A DNA stretch of 64,000 nt from Sequoia sempervirens. Taxonomy: Eukaryota > Streptophyta > Pinopsida > Cupressales > Cupressaceae. Below are positions 10,010 to 22,559 of this stretch, one piece after another. The notes beneath the pieces are model-generated. The model saw only the letters and a list, made by a program, of their open reading frames with translations, did not search any database and was not told the origin of the DNA. Both the position numbers and the translations under genes were made by a program. How positions within the stretch are numbered: the stretch's first letter is position 1; the number at the start of each line of letters is the position of its first letter. The stretch is from contig VDFB02252616.1 in NCBI GenBank assembly GCA_007258455.2, positions 119,634,552-119,698,551 on the forward strand, written 5' to 3'.

Positions 10010-10827
10010 ATGAATTTTCATATGAGTGTTCCTTTCATGTGTATATTGGTGACTTATGTGTATTCATACTTTGTGACTTATATGTATATATGTGAATACT
10101 TTGTGACTTATGTGTATTCCAATGTATACTTTGTGACTTACATGTTTTCATGCATATACTTTGTATTCATGTGCATACTTCATGACTACATGCTTCACTT
10201 ATTCATGTGTATGCTTCATGTGTATACTTCATGTATTCACGTGTATGCTTCATGCTTCTTGTGTATACTTCATGTTTCCTGTGTATACATCATGTTCTTA
10301 CCTGTATGCTTCATGATTCTTGTGTTTACTTCATGTATTATGTGTATTAGTGTGTATTCTTCATGCTTCTTGTGTATATTTCATGTGTTTTCGTGTATTC
10401 TTCATTCTTTCTATGTATACTTCATGTATCCACATGTATGCTTCATTCTTCTCATGTATACTTCATGTATTATGTGTATTTATGTGTATGCTTCATACTT
10501 CCTATGTATACTTCATGTGTTCATATGTATGCTTCATGCTTCCTATGTATACTTCATGCATTACATGTATTCATGTGTATGCTTCATGCTTCCTACAAAT
10601 ACTTCATGTGTTCATGTGTATGTTTCATACTTTTTGTGTATACTTCATGTATTATGTGTATTCACGTGTATGCTTCATGATTCATGTGTATACTTCATGC
10701 ATTATGTGTATTCACATTTATGCTTCATGATTGCTATGTATACTTCATGTATTATGTGTATTCGCATGTATGCTTCATGCTTCCTATGTATACTTCACAT
10801 GTTCACGTGTATGCTTCATGCTTCTAG
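10010..10827. repeat. Minisatellite of TATGTATACTTCATG-type units
   Basis: Degenerate tandem repeats combine phrases such as TGTATGCTTCATGCTTCC and TGTATACTTCATG, with a higher-order period of roughly 40-60 bases. Because the repeat lacks stops, open frames up to 275 codons run through it in all three forward frames; these are artefacts. The same minisatellite follows the same exons at 60446-60735. Confidence 0.9.
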
Positions 10828-12204
10828 TGTAATGTAGCTAAAACCACTTCGATATGTTTGGGTGCAAAAGAAGACCTTTCCTAGCATAAACCTACCCATT
10901 TCAATGTGTTGGAACTATTGAATTGGTCACACAATGAATAGAACGAAAGTTACATCACCTTGCAACTTTACACTGCATGCATCTAATGCTTTTTCCATCA
11001 ACTAAAATATTGACACCATAGGAAAATGGCTCAAATATATCTAAAACTAAGAGAGGGTATTGTAGAGGGGCCCTACATGGTCTTGTACCTTCAGATGGAA
11101 TGTTTCTAACTATCATGGTTTCTGAGTAATAGCTTGTCAAATTTTGCTTCCTTTTTACAATTTGGTCTCTTGAGAGATATCACTGGTGCATTGTAGCTCA
11201 GACCACTCTAACATGTTTGGGTGCAAAAATAGGACCATTTCTAGTATAAATCTACCCCATTTGTACATGTTGGAACTATTAGTTTTCTCGTACAACAAAT
11301 GAAATGAAAGTTACACCACCTTGCAACTTTACATTGCATGTATGTGACACTTTTTCCATCAACTAAAATCTTGACACCATGGGAAAACAACTTGGAGATA
11401 TCAAAAACTAAGAGAGGTTATTTTATAGTGGCCCTATGTGGTTCCATTCCTTCAAATGGAATGTTTCTAAGTGCCATGGTTTTTGAGTAATAGCTCATCA
11501 AAATTTACTACCTTTTTGCACTTTGGTCTCTTAAGAGATATCGTCAGTGCATTGTAGCTTGGACCACTCTGACATGTTTGGGTGAAAAATAGGATCATGC
11601 ATAGTGTAAACCTACCCATTTAGATTTATTGGAATTGTTTTCTTTTCTCGTATGATGAATAAAATGAAAGTTACATCACCTTGCAACTTTACACTACATC
11701 CATTTGATGCTTTTTCCATCAACTAAAAACTCAACACCATGGGAAAAAGACTTGGAGATATTAAAAATTGAGAGAGGTTATTATAGAGGGTACCTTCATG
11801 GTGTCATACTTTTAGATGGAATGTTTCTAAGTTCCTCATTTTCTGAGTAAGAACTTGTCAAAGTTTGTTTCCTATTTTTGTTTTGGTCTCTTAAGATATA
11901 TCACTGGTGCATTGTAGCTCGAACCACTCTGGAATGTTTGGGTGTGAAAAATGACCATGCCTAGTATAAACCCACCCATATAGATGTGTTGGAATTGTTG
12001 GTTTTCTTGTACAATGAATAAAATGAAATTTATACCACCTTGCAATTTAACACTACATGCATTTGATGTGCTTTCCATCAACTAAAATCTCAACACCATG
12101 GGAAAACAACTCGAAGATATCAAAAATTGAGAGAGCTTATTGTAGAGGTGCCCTACATGGTCCTATACCTTTAGAAAAAAAAATTCTAAGTTCCACAATT
12201 TTTT
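10828..12204 (+). repeat. 360-bp satellite array, left part
   Basis: Nearly four tandem units, marked by the phrase TTGTAGCT at about 10833, 11191, 11552 and 11912 (spacing about 360). Each unit contains CATGTTTGGGTG, ACCACCTTGCAACTTTACA, TTTTTCCATCAACTAAAA and GGTCTCTTAAGAGATATC. The array is broken at 12204 by a transposon and resumes at 17844. Open frames inside it are chance. Confidence 0.9.
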
Positions 12205-12800
12205 GGAAAAGGCTATCTAGCCCCCAAAACGGCATGGGGCATCAAATTTTGGATGCCTATGTCCCTATGCCCTTGCATACTCTCTGACCACCTGTGCACC
12301 AACCAGTCGTGTGCTGCAGGCAGGTCATATTTGTCAGTTTTTTTTGTTTGCAGTGCCCAATATATATTTTTACAACCATTTTTTAAGTTTGTCACATCAT
12401 TTTTTAATTTTATTGTTCGCCATTTTTTGTTGCTTTCCCTGCCCCTATTGGTTTCTACTCTTCCAATATCTTTGTGCTGGTATGGACCTTACACTTCTCC
12501 AATTTGGTGAGCTACAACTTGAAAATTAGGTTTCAACGAAGGTTTTAGAGTATGTTTATTAAAATGAAAATTATGGCCAAGATCTTAATAATGAGCACAT
12601 TTAGGTTTTAACATTACGTCATCCTTTATCCTTCATAATTAAGTATATATTAGCATAATTAATATATAATGTATATTTTCTATAATAAAAAATAAATTAT
12701 AAATAATATAATTATACTAATTATTATATATTGTATTTTATAACAAAACTATTAAATACATATATAAAATTATTATAATTAATTAATAATAATTATATTT
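12205..12800 (+). repeat. Left terminal inverted repeat of the MULE-like element
   Basis: Reverse complement of 17250-17843 over its whole length. Shared landmarks are ggcatggggcat, ggaccttacacttctccaat, atgaaaattatggccaag and a long AT-rich inner part. Confidence 0.9.
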
Positions 12801-13774
12801 TAATATAATTAATATATTATATATATTTAATATAATAGTAATACAAATTAAATTATATATAATATAATTATATTTATTATTATATATAATAGTGTTTATA
12901 GGTTATATTATTATTATATATTCTATAATAAAAATTATTAAATATAAATATGAAATTATTATAATTAATGAATAATATATTCTTATATAGAACAAATTAA
13001 ATTAATATATAAAAATTTTGATAGTTTAATTGATCTATGGAGAGATTAGGAAAAAGAAAGATAGAGGGGGAGACAATTCTATATAGAGAGAGGAATATAT
13101 ACTAACACTTGCACCTAAAGGAGGTTCAAGGATTACATCGATAGAAAACTATATGTATTTTAATATGTTAGAGGGTTTGTGTTTGTGCATGGATGTGCTG
13201 TAAATTCTAGTTGCATGTGGCTAGATTAAAAAATTAATAATAAGTGTTAAATAATGGAATGAAATAAATTTAGACAAATCTAGATTTTTTCTTTAAAGAA
13301 ATTAAGCACTATCTGATTATGATATATTTGCATTTAGATTTAAAACATAATCCAATTAAAATGAAAAAAGAAAGTTGTCATCAAATTGACAAAAAATACT
13401 GTAAATGGAAATAGAATGTTTCCATCTAGTTGTCAAATCAATATTTATCTAGCTTTTATGTGATAAGAGGGAAAAGAGAAACCAACTTTTGACTGGTTGT
13501 TTCATGTCAACAATCCAAGAATGGTATGTGCCCTTGGGGAGTTATGCTCAAGGTATCATGCCATTTGGTCAAGGATATGATAATTCACCTTTAATACCTC
13601 TTCAATGTACCCATTTCACACTTAAGGAGACAAACATATAGAGAGAGAAAGAGAAAGGAAGAGAAAAGGGAGAGGTAGATAGAGATAAGATATATATAGG
13701 TGGAGAGAGAAAAAATAGGAGAGCAAGAGAGGGAAAAAAATGAGATAAAGGAGGAGAAATAGACAAAGATAGAG
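12801..13774. other. AT-rich subterminal region of the MULE-like element
   Basis: Very AT-rich to about 13020, then ordinary AT-rich DNA, then the beginning of the GA-rich tract at about 13620. No coding region is visible. Confidence 0.5.
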
Positions 13775-14093
13775 ATAAACAGATAAAAAGAGGGATAGGG
13801 AGAAAAAAAAGAGAAGAGAGAGAAAAAAAGATAGAGATAGAGATAGAGATAAAGATAAAGATAAAGAGAAAAAGAGAGATAAATAGAAAAAAAGAGATAA
13901 AGAGGGAGACAAAGATATAGAGAGATAGGTAGAGATATAGAGGAATAAAGAGGGACATAGAAAGAGGCTTAATAGTGAGGGAGATAGAGAAAAATAGATG
14001 ACAGAAAAGAGAAAGAGAGAAGAGGAGAGAGACATAGATAGAGATAGTCACATAAAGAGATAAGGAGATAAAGATAAATAGAGGGAAGAAAAG

Positions 14094-14124
<31 letters not shown>

Positions 14125-15865
14125 TAATGAGAAACATACAAATAGAGAGGGAGATAAAGAGATAGAGAGAGGTAGAGAGATAGAGAGATAAAAATGAATA
14201 GATATAGATATAGGGAGGGTGATTGATATATCTCTCCCTATTGCTCTCTATCTCTCTATATCTCCCATTATCTATGTCATTCCCTCTCCCCCTCTCTCTC
14301 TCATTCACTCTCTCTCCTAATCTATATCTCTATCTCTATTTCTCTCTTTATCTCCCTCTCACTCCTCTCTCTACCTCTTTCTATCCATATATTTTTCTAC
14401 CTCTTTCACCATCTCTCTATCTCTTTCACTATCCCCCTCTATCTCTCTATATCACCCCATTTCTATGTCTCTCCCTCTCCCTCTATATTTATTGAGCTAT
14501 CTCTCCATCTCTATTTACCTATATATAATTCTCTTTATTTGTCTATCTCTTTGTTTTTCTCTCCCTCTCCTCCTCTATATCTCCTTATATATCTATCTCT
14601 CTATCAGTCTATCTCACCATCTATATCTCTTTATATCTCCATCTATATCTCTTTATCTATCTCTTTTTATTTCTCTCCCTCTCTTCTATATCTTCTTATA
14701 TATCTATCTCTCTATCTCTCTATCTCACCATATATATATCTTTATCTCTCCATCTATATCTTTATATTTCTCTACCTCTTCCTTTATAAAGAGTTATAGA
14801 TGGTGAAATAGAGTGATAGAGAGATAGATATATAAGGAGATATAGAGGAGAGGGAGAGAAATACAAAGAGATAGACAAATAGAGAGAATTATAGATAGGT
14901 AAATAGAGATGGAGAGAGGAAGATATAAATTGGGGGAGCTAGAGAAAGGGAGAAAGAAGTAGGGGGAGATAGAGATATATGAGAAGAGAAAGAGAGAGAT
15001 AGATAGGGGTAGGAAGAGAGAAAGATAGGAAGAGATGGGGAGAGATAGAGAGAGGGAGGGAGATAAAGGGAAAGAGATAGGTAGAGGAGGATAGAGAAGA
15101 GGGGGGAGAGGAAGAGATAAAAGAGGGGGAGAGATATGTAGAAGAGGGAGAGAAAGAAGAAGGTAGATAAAGGGAGAGACAGAGAAGAAGATGGGGAAGA
15201 TAGGTAGAGATAGATCAATAAATATAGAGGGAGAGGGAGAGACATAGAAAGGGGGTGATATAGAGAAATAGAGGGGCATATTGAAAGAGATGGAGAGAGG
15301 AGTGAGAGGGAGATAAAGAGAGAAATAGAGATAGAGATATAGATTAGGAGAGATAGAGTGAATGAGAGAGAGGGGGGAGAGGGAGAGATAGCTCTATAGA
15401 TATAGAGGGGGAGAGGGAGTGACATAGATAATCAGAGATATAGAGAGATAGATCAATCACCCTCCCTATATCTATATCTATTCATTTTTATCTCTCTATC
15501 TCTCTACCTCTCTCTATCTCTTTGTCTCCCTCTCTATCTGTATGTTTCTCATTATCTCCCTCTCTCTCTCTATATATATTTTCTTCCCTCTAATTATCTT
15601 TATCTCCTTATCTCTTTATGTGATTATCTCTATCTATGTCTCTCTCCTCTTCTCTATTTCTCTTTTCCTTCATCTATTTTTCTCTATCCCCCTCACTATC
15701 AAGCCTCTTTCAATGTCCCTCTTTATTCCTCTATATCTCTACCTATCTGTCTATATCTCTTTTTTTTCTATTTATCTCTCTTTTTCTCTCTATCTCTATC
15801 TTTATTTCTCTCTCTTCTCTTTTTTTCTCCCTATCCCTCTTTTTATCCCTTTATCTATGCGACAA
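13775..15865. repeat. 2.1 kb GA/CT-rich palindrome
   Basis: The top strand runs purine-rich (to about 14225), pyrimidine-rich (14230-14790), purine-rich (14810-15440), then pyrimidine-rich (15460-15865). The outer tracts are inverted copies of each other: atgaatagatatagatatag at about 14192 is complementary to 15464-15483. The inner tracts are inverted copies as well. The axis is near 14800-14820. A 110-120 bp piece is duplicated in the left inner arm (about 14560-14790). Many long open frames in this region are low-complexity artefacts. A transcript across it could fold into a dsRNA of about 1 kb. Confidence 0.85.
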
Positions 15866-15867
15866 AA

Positions 15868-17100
15868 AATGTTATGTGATGCAACAAAAAATTTCTTGGA
15901 AACAAACCACCAACATAACTGTGTCCCTTCCACAGATCATACCTCTAACAAGCCTTGGTGAGAACACCATTTGGCAGAAAATCTTCATTCACAACCTTAG
16001 CAACAACCAATTCCACCATTCTAACATCCTGAAGCAAATCCAATAAATTTGAAAAGAACATTGAAAGGAATTGCGAAGGATAAATTACCCTCTTCGCTTC
16101 ATGTTCCAAAATTTCTTTCCCAATAATCCGCTTAATATGCTTGATGAAGGTTGAGCAATTTCCTTTGAAGACTAGTAGAAGTTCATCATCACCTATTTCT
16201 TCTAAAATTGGCAGCTCCTAATCTTTGATTGGAATGAAGACTCTGTAATTTCTCAGATAGAATTCCATCTGCCACCTACTGCAATTTTCACAAAATACCT
16301 TTGGCACCCTAAGCTCACTAGTAATGGAACTTTCTTCTGAGAACATAACCACTCTTCACCAAACTCTTCTCACAGGAAACAAACTTAATTGTGCAAGTTT
16401 AACCAACCCGTCTGCAAATTTATTTCCCATCTCTAAGCCATCAATAGCTTTTAGGAAATATGTAATCCAAACTTGTAATAATTGTACTTTCCTTCCACAG
16501 ATATTAGTGCTTTCCAAGTTTAGAAGAGATGCAAAGTGGTTTCTAATAAAAACTATATTAGAATCCACACTTATCAATGCCTTTCGACTGATTAAACATA
16601 TAATAAATTTAGCCATGCCTCTATTATCTTTGCTAAATCCTCTTAGCAGAAAGTACCAATCATGATTTAAACTCATTCCATGTTCGCACATTTTGAACCA
16701 ACTTGCCTTGATACGTGTATCCTACACAATGACACACACTATTAATTCAAACAATGTTGATACTTTCATCCTAAAAGTGGTACACAAATTTTGAGTGTTG
16801 TTAGGGGTACTTGAAGAGCATATTCTGTACACCTCCCAGAAAGCTACAATTTGGCTCAAACTCCACTTGTGCCAAGTGATACCCAACTATATGCCAAAAA
16901 TTTCACACGATCTTTCATTACTTGCAATCGTACCACATATTAGATACATTCTCCCAAATAATAGCCAACAATGACGTGGGATTATACCCTTCATACCCAA
17001 GAAATTTGAAGAATACTATCCCTATCTTCTGCACATGTGGTATTGGATTTAACCTATGCCTTGACATTTGTTAACCCATTAATCCCTCCATCATCAAAGT
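15868..17100 (-). pseudogene. Captured gene fragment of unknown function
   Basis: On the minus strand a protein-like frame runs from about 17060 down to 15868. It includes a piece with GIVFFKFLGYEGYNP (near 17000), a 111-codon open stretch at 16356-16691 (CEHGMSLNHDWYFLLRGF, then ICGRKVQLLQVWITY), and downstream segments such as LPILEEIGDDELLLVFKG and RMVELVVAKVVNEDFLPNG (about 16200-15970). Stops break it at 16356, 16216 and 15952. Amino-acid composition is ordinary and not low complexity, unlike the palindrome beside it, so I read it as host exon sequence carried by the transposon. I do not recognise the family. The overlapping plus-strand frame at 16324-16665 is probably its shadow. Confidence 0.5.
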
Positions 17101-17249
17101 CATGACATCTGTACATAAGATTTTGACACCTGTCGTTTACTTCACAAACAACTATATTATTCATTTTTTCTTTTTAAAAAAAGTGTATCAAAGTAATCCC
17201 CAGTTATATTACCTTACACATCGGGCTTACAAAATGTTACACGTCAAGT

Positions 17250-17843
17250 TTGAGATAATTATTATTAATTATTAATTATAAAAATTTTATATATGTATTT
17301 AATAGTTTTGTTAAAAAATATAATATATAATAATAATTAGTATAATTATATTATTTATTTTATTTTTTATTATATAAAATATACATTATATATTAATTAT
17401 GCTAATATATACTTAATTATGAAGGATAAAGGATGTCGTAATGTTAAAACCTAAATGTGTTCATTATTAAGATCTTGGCCATAATTTTCATTTTAATAAA
17501 CATACTCTAAAACCTTTATTGAAACCTAATTTTCAGGTTGTAGCTCACCAAATTGGAGAAGTGTAAGGTCCATACCAGCACGAAGAGTTTGAAGGAGTGG
17601 AAACCAATAGGGGCGGGGAAAGCAGGAAAAAATGACGAATGACAAACTTAAAAAATGGTGCGGAAAACTTAAAAAATGGGTGTTAAAATATATATTAGGC
17701 ATCGTAAACAAAAAGACCTGACAAATATGGCCTACCTGTAGCACACAGTTGGTTGGTGCATGGATGGTCAGAGAGTATGTAGGGGCATAGGCATTTGACA
17801 TCTTATGCCCCATGCCATTTTGGGGGCTAGATATCCTTTGCCC
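17250..17843 (-). repeat. Right terminal inverted repeat of the MULE-like element
   Basis: Mirror of 12205-12800. The minus-strand open frame at 17526-17867 corresponds to the plus-strand frames at 12253-12529 and comes only from the repeat, so neither is annotated as a gene. Confidence 0.9.
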
Positions 17844-18772
17844 AATTTTTGGGTAACAACTCGTCAAATTTTGCTACTTTTTTGCACTTTGGTTTCTTAA
17901 GAGATATCGTTGATGCATTGTAGCTCGGACCACTACAACATGTTTGGGTGTGAAACGATATTATTCCTATGTAAACTTACCCATCTAGACATGTTGGAAC
18001 TACTAATTTTCTTGTACGATGAATAGAAAAAAAGTTACACCACTTTGCAACTTTGCACTACATGCATTGATGGTTTTTCCGTCAACTCAAATCTCAACAC
18101 CATGAGCAAAGGACTTGGAGATATAAAAAACCAAGAGAGGTTATTGTTGAGGGTCCCTATGTGGTCCCATACCTTTAGAAAAAAAATTTCTAAGTGCCAT
18201 GATTTTTGAGTAACAATTCATCAAAGTTTGTTGCTTTTTTGCATTTTGGTCTCTTAATAGATATCATTGGTGCATTATAGCTCAAACCGCTCTGACATGT
18301 TTGGGTGTGAAATAGGACCATTCCTAGCATAAAAATACCCATCTAAACATGTTGGAACTATTTATTTTCTTGTACGATGAACAAAATGAAAGTTACACCA
18401 CCTTGTAACTTTACACTAGATGCATTTGATGCTTTTTCCATCAACTAAAATCTCGACACCACGGGAAAATGGCTCAGAGATATAAAAAACTAAGATATAT
18501 TATTATAGAGGATCCCTATGTGGTCTCGTATCTTTAGATATAATGTTTCTAAGTGCCACATTTTTTGAGTAACAGCTTGTCAAATTCTACTACCTTTTTG
18601 CACTATGGTTTGTTAAGAGATATTGACGATGCATTGTAGCTTAGACCACTCCAACATGTTTGGGTGTGAAACAGGACCATGCCTAGCATAAACCTACCCA
18701 TCTGGATGTGTTGGAACTGTCAGTTTTCTCGTATGACAAATAGAATGAAATTTACACCACCTTGCAAGTTTC
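17844..18772 (+). repeat. 360-bp satellite array, right part
   Basis: The array resumes in the middle of a unit exactly where 12204 stopped (left ...ccacaattttt, right aatttttgggtaacaactcg). It continues for about 2.6 units, with TTGTAGCT-type landmarks near 17920, 18277 and 18637, and ends abruptly at the phrase accaccttgcaa. Confidence 0.9.
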
Positions 18773-21700
18773 ATGATGATTCTTAGTGTACTTATGTATT
18801 AGGGTTAAATGGTGTAGATTATATTTCCATTATACATCAAACTATTATGCCATGCCTAATTCATTTGTTTATGTATCATAATTGAATGACATTGAATCTT
18901 ATCTTTGATTGTTCGAATGGAGTATGACATATGTGTTAGGTTGAATGGCATAAATAACATCCTACAACTTTGGATTTTGTGTTAAGCATACATCATAACT
19001 AGTGTTCATTATTGTGTGATTAGTGTGTTTATTCATGCATGTTGATTATGAATTTGTGAGTGAAGGTTCTAATAACATATATGACACTATGTTTTATGGA
19101 TTTTAGTGGATGTTAGCCTTCTCAAACTCATTTTTTGATAGCTGATAGTTGATGTTAGGCTATGATCCTAATGATATATGCTTTTGCACACTATGTTGAG
19201 CTACTCAACCATGTCGACATCCATGCATCAAAAATAATTTATTTCCATGTCACTATAAATCTCCTTGGGATTTGATACCAATGTCAACATTGCTTCTTTT
19301 CAAGAATAACCACATGAAATGCACACCTACCCATAATGATGATAGAATAAACATCCATAACCCCAACATGCTTTACATTTAGTGGGAAAATGTGAGCTAC
19401 CAACTTATTCTTTCTTTCCATAATTTCCACTTGGAAAGAAAATGTGAGCTACCGACCTATTTTTCCCGCCATAGAGTCCTTAACTACGTTGTGAAACATA
19501 TCACAAATCCTCAACATTGGTAAGAGAATTTTAACAATATGCTTAGTAATATATTTGATATTGTTGCCTTTAACAAACCCAATACAATTAAATTTTGAAA
19601 TTTTTTGACAAAGTGGTTGACCATGATATCAATGCCTAGGAGTTTTTACTTACTAATAAAACTCTTGCAATATACAAAATGTCCTTTGACTAAATGTGGA
19701 GAAAAAAATGTGCTATGTTCCTTCCTATTATGATGTGTTGCAACTTCAAAATTTGTTGTTTCCTAGATGGATCACCCATTGTCATTACAAATCAATTACA
19801 CTAATTTAAGCTATACAAAATTAAACATTTGTAACTTCCACCATAAAAAATCAATAAAAGAGGTGTGTGATTCCAAAAAAAATCATGTCACCTCAATTCA
19901 TGAGCAGTCTTATAAAAGGATTAGATGCTTTTGGGTCCTTTTGTTGGAGTGAACTCCTTTTATATACATTGAACTAAGATGGAGTAATGGGAGAGAATAA
20001 AAAGCACTTAAAATGCATGCCATGAACCAAATGCACTAAATGTGATCATCACTAAAGAGGAAACTCCTATCTTACCTCTACTAAGGCATTCTATTAACTT
20101 CGACAAAATTGACATGCTTGGCAAGTATTACTTCATGGTAGCCACAATTGGAGTGCTTAGACCATCACCCCATCCTTGCAAGTTTCCACAATTGGTTTGA
20201 TAGACACTAGTCAATCAACACACCAACCTACACACAAGAAGAAAAATATAAGCCTTGTCTTGGTCAACCTATTAAGTGAGCAACACACTACATTTATATT
20301 ATTTGAGTGATCTTATAAGGGCTTCTCACACTAAAAACTCAATGCTTATTCACAAAATAAGGCATGAACTTTATAAAGCCACTCCTCCATCCTAATCACC
20401 ACTAATGTTGCTTGTTCCAATTGGTGTTAGAGCATTCAACATCAATGCATCCACAATCCATGTTGACCTTTGCATATCTTTAAAAGAAAAATCCTCTTAA
20501 GAGTCAAGCATTAGAAATGTAACACAAGACCATGAATTTCATTTAGACCATTATCCTTTTGAAGCATTTAGTTGTGTTTCCACCTATCAAAGACATTATT
20601 ATGAATGTTAATGCTTCATATATGACAAATTGATATGGGGTATCTTTAGCATGATTTTTGTATTGAATGGTTTCTTCCATCAACAACGTGATGCACAATA
20701 TCAACTCCAATTGTGAAACCTTCTTGCCAATTTCAAAAATGTGAGACCAAAAACTTTATAACTAGGAGCTACTCATCACAAGATCCATTCCTTGTAAATG
20801 ATGACTAAGATACATTCTAGTCCTCTATATATTTTCTTCCAACAAAGACTTAAGTTTCTTTGCATAATAAACATGTGCTAAAATCTTTAGGGGTCCCATA
20901 TGCACAATGTAATGTAGAAAAAACAAAAGAGCGATTTGTTGATGGATTTTAGTGTATGTTAGCCTTCTGAAACTCATTTTTTGATAGTTAATAAAACATA
21001 TGGTGACTTGCCAGGGCAGCAAAATTGATCAAAATATTCCTAAGTAAATAAAATTTCAAAGAAAATATAATCCTATACATAATGAAAGGAAGACTAAGTT
21101 ACAATAATGATTGAAGAAAAGAATGAGATTGTCATAAGGTCTAATACATAGTCATCATTGAAAATAAAGGATAGTAAAAGGTAAAATAAGTTATAAAACC
21201 TATAGAGCTAGCCAAATCCATACAAAATTCATAGTTAAGTTGTCAACTCAATAAGGGACTGTGCAAAGATAATGATGGGCACAGAGAACAAGAAAACACA
21301 GTGCTACAAATTAAGAACACAGTCATGTTTTCAATCACCTATAAGTGAAGGCACCAAGAGAAGATTGTGTGAAACTCTATTTTTTATAATGTCCCCAATT
21401 ATACAACTCTAGAAAATGAATGATTTATCAAACACATGCAAGCTAAAACAATAGTTAAAGACCAATTTAGATGCCAAACCCTAGCTGATTAACACTAATG
21501 AAATATTGCAAACCCTTGTACAATCAAAATTACATGTTCAAATAGCAAAGGAACCCTCATAATGCTAGTATACATCCTCAAATGCAACATAAATAGTAAA
21601 TCTGAATTGTACATATCAAATATATCAAATATGATAGTTAATTCATGACCAGGTGAATGTTGTTCTATTTAATATGCATACAGTTGATAGTCCTTTAATA

Positions 21701-22559
21701 CATAAGGGGTGGAAACTTCATGCACACACATATAAGAGAGGAATTGCATGATAGAAAATGAAGTCATTAAAGAGACAAAGTGTTTGATAATGCTCAACCT
21801 TAAGATGTGGATCTCAAAATATGATGCCACTCTTCACATGAACCTTCTTAAGATTAATAAATTAAATAGATAACCCCCTTCTTTGGTGTACAAACCAATT
21901 AAGTACTATTTTAAAATGAAAACATGTTACAACCTATTCAATAAGATACTAAATAGAAAACTTGACACATGGACATGTTAATGGTATTCAAACCACTATG
22001 TTGATTGGTTACAAATGGAGCATCACATAGTTAGATAATTGTTTACTACCTTGAATTCACTGTTTGGAAAATACACTAATTTTATGTGTTCTTTATAGAT
22101 TTTTTTTTCTTTCTCAAATAAAATATGACTAAGTTTCCAATTTCATATTCTTTATAGTTAATACCAACTTATTTAATCTACATTTTCTATTCATTTTGTC
22201 AACCTATCTTCTTATAGTTTGGTGTAATTTCTTCATATGTTTTGCATAATCTTTAGCTATTACACTTATTATATGTTCTCCAATCAATTTTCCTAATTCT
22301 AAATGTGTTTCTTTTGGACTTTTCCATACACAATTAAAAATGGTGATCTTCCTATACTCATACTATTTTTTTATAGGAAAAGTCAATTTCTAGTAATATT
22401 GAAAGAAGAGGTATAAATCTATGAAAGAATGTGATTTAAAAAATTGAAACTTTATAATATATGTTCTTTTATCATTTCCATATTAGTTAGAACACAAGAT
22501 AATGATGCATATTTTAATAACAAAAAAAAGTGATCAATAACATGACTTTACAAATTCAA
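18773..22559. other. Unannotated AT-rich region
   Basis: No gene, LTR pair or inverted ends could be supported. A direct repeat of about 50 bases occurs at about 19098-19147 and 20940-20989 (shared phrase atgttagccttct and actcattttttgatag). Minus-strand frames around 20825-21022 are open for 65 codons but show no recognisable motif. Confidence 0.45.

Larger units (their letters stand above)
12205..17843. mobile_element. Mutator-like (Pack-MULE type) transposon, 5.6 kb
   Basis: Long terminal inverted repeats of nearly 600 bp lie at 12205-12800 and 17250-17843. Their outer ends read GGAAAAGGCTATCTAGCCCC on the left and, inverted, GGGCAAAGGATATCTAGCCC on the right. The element sits inside a 360-bp satellite unit. 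A T-rich direct repeat of about 8-9 bases (12197-12204, aatttttt; 17844-17852, aatttttgg) flanks it, as for Mutator-type insertion, though the exact edges are ambiguous. No transposase is recognisable. The interior has a GA/CT palindrome and a captured gene piece, so the element is non-autonomous. Confidence 0.8.

Noticed and set aside
10010..10837. 275-codon plus-strand ORF rich in Cys, Tyr and Met
   Set aside because: All three frames are open through a minisatellite; no domain, start context or splice support.
12057..12529. Overlapping ORFs at the left MULE end that mirror 17526-17867
   Set aside because: They mirror each other because of the inverted repeat; no coding motif.
13602..15961. 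Many ORFs of 86-179 codons on both strands rich in Ser, Leu and Tyr
   Set aside because: Simple translation of GA/CT repeats in a palindrome; not proteins.
19230..19300. Minus-strand primer site and LTR end (ttgataccaatgt)
   Set aside because: No second LTR and no TG..CA boundaries could be found.
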